Shown piece after piece: positions 59,716 through 64,000 of a stretch of DNA of 64,000 nt. The translations under genes and the position numbers were made by a program. The notes under the pieces were generated by a model. That model had not been told where the DNA came from. It saw only the letters and a program-made list of their open reading frames with translations, and did not search any database. This DNA comes from Tritrichomonas musculus (lineage: Eukaryota > Parabasalia > Tritrichomonadida > Tritrichomonadidae): NCBI GenBank assembly GCA_039105265.1, contig JAPFFF010000015.1, positions 3,410,001 through 3,474,000 of the forward strand, in the 5' to 3' direction. Each line of letters begins with the position of its first letter. The stretch's first letter is position 1.

Positions 59716-62700
59716 ATGGAAAATCAAAGTGAATCTTTACAATTGTTTTTAAACAATATTATTTTCTCAATTCCATATGAATTTAACTCATTTATAAAAG
59801 TTTCAAGAAATATCAAAAAATCTTTTTTCTTCAACGGAGGTAAATATTTTGTACAATCGAAAGTTAGGAATGAAATATTCCGATTTTTCTTAGATTGTTG
59901 GGTAGAAGAAAAAGATCTTGAAGTGAACGCAGATAATATTTGGGAGTATTACCTGTTATCGAATGAATTTAATCTTTTCAAAAACGTTGTTTCAAATCCA
60001 GAATATGAAAATATTCTTCAATTATCATGCCTTATATATCTTACCAAAGAAAATCAAGATGAGAGAACAATTGATATGTTAACGGTTGAACGATACATTT
60101 CACGACATTTAGATTATTATTTAGACAAATATCAAGATAAAATGCATGATATCCCACTAAATTCATTATATAACATTTTTTTCCATCAAGAACGCAAATT
60201 AGAAAATGAAGATAAAGCATACCAATTCATCACGGGCTACTCGACAACGAACACGATGAATGATATAAATAATAATAATAACAATACTAATTCCAAATTT
60301 GGGAATTATATTTTATTACAGAGTCTTGATTGTCTTAAAATGAGTCGAGCAAATGGGTTAGATGCACACACACGAATTAATGAACACTGTGGATTTCTCC
60401 CAAAAAACTCGTCCATGTTTTTCAAAATCCTAGATGACACTTATTCATTGAAAGAGCAAGAAAATGAAAGCATTAAAGAAAAACTTAAAAAACTAACAAA
60501 TTGTATTGAAGAATTCCCAATTGAAGAACTCACAGATGAAAGAATCACCTCATTATGCGAACATGTTACCAAATCTAAAAACATCAAAGATACAGTTAAC
60601 CAATATCTTCCCTTCACACACGAAGATGAGAAAGCAATTGATTCTAATTTATCTAATTTAATTGATGACTCTAACAAACTTAAAGAACTTCTTGAAATTT
60701 ACACAGGAGAAGAAGACCCAACCTCAGAACGACTCCAAGATCTTAAAGAACAGTTCAACGACATCAAATATAAAGCCAAGAAAGACAAATCATTATCCGA
60801 GGAAGTCCAAAATAAACTCAATGAAGGAGCAGAAAGTTCTGAAATACTAGCTGATTCGCTTGAAAAACTTCAATGTAGATCTACAGAATTAGACAACAAA
60901 TTGGAAGAAATTGAAAACCTTAATTTTTTCCTTCGCAGACTAGCAAGCACCATTGAAGGTGTTCCACTTGAAGAAGTCAAAGCAGAAGAACTTACAAACA
61001 ATAAGATTGATTCTTTATGTGACACAGCCAAGAACTCTAAAGATATCAAAGACACAGTCAACAAACATCTTCCAGAATCGAGAGACAACAACGAAGCCAT
61101 TGATTCTAATCTAACGAAGATAATTGATGAATCCAACAAACTTAAAGAACTTCTTGAAGCTCTCACTGGAGAAGAGAATCTTACACCAGAACAACTCGAA
61201 GAACTCAAGGCCAAATTCAACGATATCAAAGACAAAGCTAAGAAAGACATGTCGTTATCCGAAGAACTTCAGAAACAACTTCCAGATGATTCTTATGATG
61301 TTGAAAGTATTTCATCTAAATTAGAATCTCTTCAACAAGACTCAGATAAACTCAAAGAAGCACAAGAAGAACTTCGCAGACTAGCAAGCACCATTGAAGG
61401 TGTTCCACTTGAAGAAGTCAAAGCAGAAGAACTTACAAACGATAAGATTGATTCTTTATGTGGCACAGCCAAGAACTCTAAAGATATCAAAGACACAGTC
61501 AACAAACACCTTCCAGAATCCAAAGATAATTATGAAGCCATTGATTATAATTTAACGAAGATAATTGATGAATCAAAGAAACTTAAAGAACTTCTTGAAG
61601 CTCTCACTGGAGAAGAGAATCTTACACCAGAACAACTCGAAGAACTCAAGGCCAAATTCAACGATATCAAAGACAAAGCTAAGAAAGACATGTCGTTATC
61701 CGAAGAACTTCAGAAACAACTTCCAAATGATTCTTATGATGTTGAAAGTATTTCATCTAAATTGGAATCTCTTCAACAAGACTCAGATAAACTCAAAGAA
61801 GCACAAGAAGAACTTCGCAGACTAGCAAGCACCATTGAAGGTGTTCCACTTGAAGAAGTCAAAGCAGAAGAACTTACAAACGATAAGATTGATTCTTTAT
61901 GTGGCACAGCCAAGAACTCTAAAGATATCAAAGACACAGTCAACAAACACCTTCCAGAATCCAAAGATAATTATGAAGCCATTGATTATAATTTAACGAA
62001 GATAATTGATGAATCAAAGAAACTTAAAGAACTTCTTGAAGCTCTCACTGGAGAAGAGAATCTTACACCAGAACAACTCGAAGAACTCAAGGCCAAATTC
62101 AACGATATCAAAGACAAAGCTAAGAAAGACATGTCGTTATCCGAAGAACTTCAGAAACAACTTCCAGATGATTCTTATGATGTTGAAAGTATTTCATCTA
62201 AATTAGAATCTCTTCAACAAGACTCAGATAAACTCAAAGAAGCACAAGAAGAACTTCGCAGACTAGCAAGCACCATTGAAGGTGTTCCACTTGAAGAAGT
62301 CAAAGCAGAAGAACTTACAAACAATAAGATTGATTCTTTATGTGACACAGCCAAGAACTCTAAAGATATCAAAGACACAGTCAACAAACACCTTCCAGAA
62401 TCCAAAGATAATTATGAAGCCATTGATTATAATTTAACGAAGATAATTGATGAATCCAACAAACTTAAAGAACTTCTTGAAGCTCTCACTGGAGAAGAGA
62501 ATCTTACACCAGAACAACTCGAAGAACTCAAGGCCAAATTCAACGATATCAAAGACAAAGCTAAGAAAGACATGTCGTTATCCGAAGAACTTCAGAAACA
62601 ACTTCCAGATGATTCTTATGATGTTGAAAGTATTTCATCTAAATTAGAATCTCTTCAACAAGACTCAGATAAACTCAAAGAAGCACAAGAAGAACTTCGC

Positions 62701-64000
62701 AGACTAGCAAGCACCATTGAAGGTGTTCCACTTGAAGAAGTCAAAGCAGAAGAACTTACAAACGATAAGATTGATTCTTTATGTGGCACAGCCAAGAACT
62801 CTAAAGATATCAAAGACACAGTCAACAAACACCTTCCAGAATCCAAAGATAATTATGAAGCCATTGATTATAATTTAACGAAGATAATTGATGAATCAAA
62901 GAAACTTAAAGAACTTCTTGAAGCTCTCACTGGAGAAGAGAATCTTACACCAGAACAACTCGAAGAACTCAAGGCCAAATTCAACGATATCAAAGACAAA
63001 GCTAAGAAAGACATGTCGTTATCCGAAGAACTTCAGAAACAACTTCCAAATGATTCTTATGATGTTGAAAGTATTTCATCTAAATTGGAATCTCTTCAAC
63101 AAGACTCAGATAAACTCAAAGAAGCACAAGAAGAACTTCGCAGACTAGCAAGCACCATTGAAGGTGTTCCACTTGAAGAAGTCAAAGCAGAAGAACTTAC
63201 AAACAATAAGATTGATTCTTTATGTGACACAGCCAAGAACTCTAAAGATATCAAAGACACAGTCAACAAACACCTTCCAGAATCCAAAGATAATTATGAA
63301 GCCATTGATTATAATTTAACGAAGATAATTGATGAATCAAAGAAACTTAAAGAACTTCTTGAAGCTCTCACTGGAGAAGAGAATCTTACACCAGAACAAC
63401 TCGAAGAACTCAAGGCCAAATTCAACGATATCAAAGACAAAGCTAAGAAAGACATGTCGTTATCCGAAGAACTTCAGAAACAACTTCCAGATGATTCTTA
63501 TGATGTTGAAAGTATTTCATCTAAATTAGAATCTCTTCAACAAGACTCAGATAAACTCAAAGAAGCACAAGAAGAACTTCGCAAACTAGCAAGCACCATT
63601 GAAGGTGTTCCACTTGAAGAAGTCAAAGCAGAAGAACTTACAAACGATAAGATTGACTCTTTATGTGACACAGCCAAGATATCCAAAGATATCAAATACA
63701 CAGTCAACAAACATCTTCCAGAATCCAAAGATAATTATGAAGCCATTGATTCTAATCTAACGAAGATAATTGATGAATCCAACAAACTTAAAGAACTTCT
63801 TGAAGCTCTCACTGGAGAAGAGAATCTTACACCAGAACAACTTGAAGAACTCAAGGCCAAATTCAACGATATCAAAGACAAAGCTAAGAAAGACAAGTCG
63901 TTATCCGAAGAACTTCAGAAACAACTTCCAAATGATTCCAACGATGTTGAAAGTATTTCATCTAAATTAGAATCTCTTCAACAAGACTCAGATAAACTCA
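59716..64000 (+). CDS. Large coiled-coil repeat protein, 5' part (runs off the window)
   Basis: One open frame of 1,428 codons without a stop, reaching the window end. It starts MENQSESLQLFLNNIIFSIP; ATAAT precedes the ATG. The first ~200 residues form a globular domain with FNGGKYFVQSKVRNEIFRFF, DNIWEYYLLSNEFNLFKNV and ISRHLDYYLDKYQDK. This is similar to the N-terminal domain I recall from large trichomonad coiled-coil proteins that annotations call 'viral A-type inclusion protein'. A short Asn-rich linker and a globular part with YILLQSLDCLKMSRANGLD follow. From about residue 257 the protein is coiled coil, as 147-residue repeats. The first repeat is divergent and the next seven nearly identical. 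A cytoskeletal or structural role is likely; no viral origin is implied. Confidence 0.85.
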   Translation, partial: MENQSESLQLFLNNIIFSIPYEFNSFIKVSRNIKKSFFFNGGKYFVQSKVRNEIFRFFLDCWVEEKDLEVNADNIWEYYLLSNEFNLFKNVVSNPEYENILQLSCLIYLTKENQDERTIDMLTVERYISRHLDYYLDKYQDKMHDIPLNSLYNIFFHQERKLENEDKAYQFITGYSTTNTMNDINNNNNNTNSKFGNYILLQSLDCLKMSRANGLDAHTRINEHCGFLPKNSSMFFKILDDTYSLKEQENESIKEKLKKLTNCIEEFPIEELTDERITSLCEHVTKSKNIKDTVNQYLPFTHEDEKAIDSNLSNLIDDSNKLKELLEIYTGEEDPTSERLQDLKEQFNDIKYKAKKDKSLSEEVQNKLNEGAESSEILADSLEKLQCRSTELDNKLEEIENLNFFLRRLASTIEGVPLEEVKAEELTNNKIDSLCDTAKNSKDIKDTVNKHLPESRDNNEAIDSNLTKIIDESNKLKELLEALTGEENLTPEQLEELKAKFNDIKDKAKKDMSLSEELQKQLPDDSYDVESISSKLESLQQDSDKLKEAQEELRRLASTIEGVPLEEVKAEELTNDKIDSLCGTAKNSKDIKDTVNKHLPESKDNYEAIDYNLTKIIDESKKLKELLEALTGEENLTPEQLEELKAKFNDIKDKAKKDMSLSEELQKQLPNDSYDVESISSKLESLQQDSDKLKEAQEELRRLASTIEGVPLEEVKAEELTNDKIDSLCGTAKNSKDIKDTVNKHLPESKDNYEAIDYNLTKIIDESKKLKELLEALTGEENLTPEQLEELKAKFNDIKDKAKKDMSLSEELQKQLPDDSYDVESISSKLESLQQDSDKLKEAQEELRRLASTIEGVPLEEVKAEELTNNKIDSLCDTAKNSKDIKDTVNKHLPESKDNYEAIDYNLTKIIDESNKLKELLEALTGEENLTPEQLEELKAKFNDIKDKAKKDMSLSEELQKQLPDDSYDVESISSKLESLQQDSDKLKEAQEELRRLASTIEGVPLEEVKAEELTNDKIDSLCGTAKNSKDIKDTVNKHLPESKDNYEAIDYNLTKIIDESKKLKELLEALTGEENLTPEQLEELKAKFNDIKDKAKKDMSLSEELQKQLPNDSYDVESISSKLESLQQDSDKLKEAQEELRRLASTIEGVPLEEVKAEELTNNKIDSLCDTAKNSKDIKDTVNKHLPESKDNYEAIDYNLTKIIDESKKLKELLEALTGEENLTPEQLEELKAKFNDIKDKAKKDMSLSEELQKQLPDDSYDVESISSKLESLQQDSDKLKEAQEELRKLASTIEGVPLEEVKAEELTNDKIDSLCDTAKISKDIKYTVNKHLPESKDNYEAIDSNLTKIIDESNKLKELLEALTGEENLTPEQLEELKAKFNDIKDKAKKDKSLSEELQKQLPNDSNDVESISSKLESLQQDSDKL
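60931..64000 (+). repeat. 441-bp coding tandem repeat, seven near-identical copies
   Basis: Units begin at 60931, 61372, 61813, 62254, 62695, 63136 and 63577 (the last cut by the window end). Each encodes 147 residues from LRRLASTIEGVPLEEVKAEE to LQQDSDKLKEAQEE. Copies differ only at a few sites that are shuffled: NNK or NDK, SLCD or SLCG, ESNK or ESKK, and PDDS or PNDS. A divergent ancestor unit lies at about 60490-60930. The near-identity at DNA level, with shuffled variants, indicates recent unequal crossing-over or gene conversion. Confidence 0.95.

Noticed and set aside
59513-59752. 79-residue ORF before the coiled-coil gene
   Set aside because: AT-rich Phe/Tyr/Asn/Lys composition typical of random open frames in this DNA, and it overlaps the start of the real gene.
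60441-63728. Minus-strand and out-of-frame ORFs over the 441-bp repeats
   Set aside because: They are periodic shadows of the 1,428-codon plus-strand frame.

Overview
The window is AT-rich eukaryotic DNA, most likely from a parabasalid (trichomonad such as Trichomonas vaginalis). Three things point there: intronless genes with very short leaders, an initiator-like TCAYTW or T-rich motif just upstream of many start codons, and a nest of Polinton/Maverick elements, which are known to be extremely abundant in that lineage. No tool or database was used, so the species is an inference.

Layout. Bases 1-2081 are host flank with no convincing gene. Bases 2082-57355 are one Polinton-type insertion (279-bp terminal inverted repeats, 5-bp AAAAA target duplication) that has itself been invaded at least four times. 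(a) A 5,765-bp mini-Polinton (2250-8014; about 1-kb inverted repeats, CCCCC duplication) sits inside the outer left terminal repeat. It carries small ORFs of the 'MSYRR' family and long simple repeats, but no integrase, polymerase or capsid gene. (b) A 22,414-bp Polinton (14624-37037; 412-bp inverted repeats, TCGGA duplication) interrupts an outer gene. It carries protein-primed DNA polymerase B, integrase, packaging ATPase, major capsid, a probable minor capsid protein, core-like small proteins, fiber-like proteins and an HNH endonuclease. (c, d) Two near-identical copies (about 1.43 kb) of a non-coding DNA transposon (37758-39189 and 44075-45508, opposite orientation) each interrupt an outer gene. 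All three Polinton-type elements start AGTAG, end CTACT and have 5-bp duplications, so one integrase type probably mobilised them all.

Without these guests the outer element is about 24 kb and looks chimeric. Its two ends (about 8.1-10.5 kb and 55.1-57.4 kb) resemble one Polinton lineage: a structural protein N-terminal half at left and a polymerase N-terminal part at right. The middle carries an almost full second gene set: capsid, integrase, structural protein, fiber, KilA-N protein, a polymerase B with an embedded HNH domain, ATPase and small proteins. Several outer genes are broken, and the outer element is treated here as a fossil. In the 22-kb guest most genes are open and only the fiber block is spread over more than one frame.

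Bases 57356-64000 return to the host. They hold a 239-bp mariner-like MITE, a decayed Cys-rich, Ser/Thr-rich, single-pass surface protein pseudogene, and the first 1,428 codons of a large coiled-coil protein that runs off the window and is built of near-identical 441-bp (147-residue) tandem repeats.
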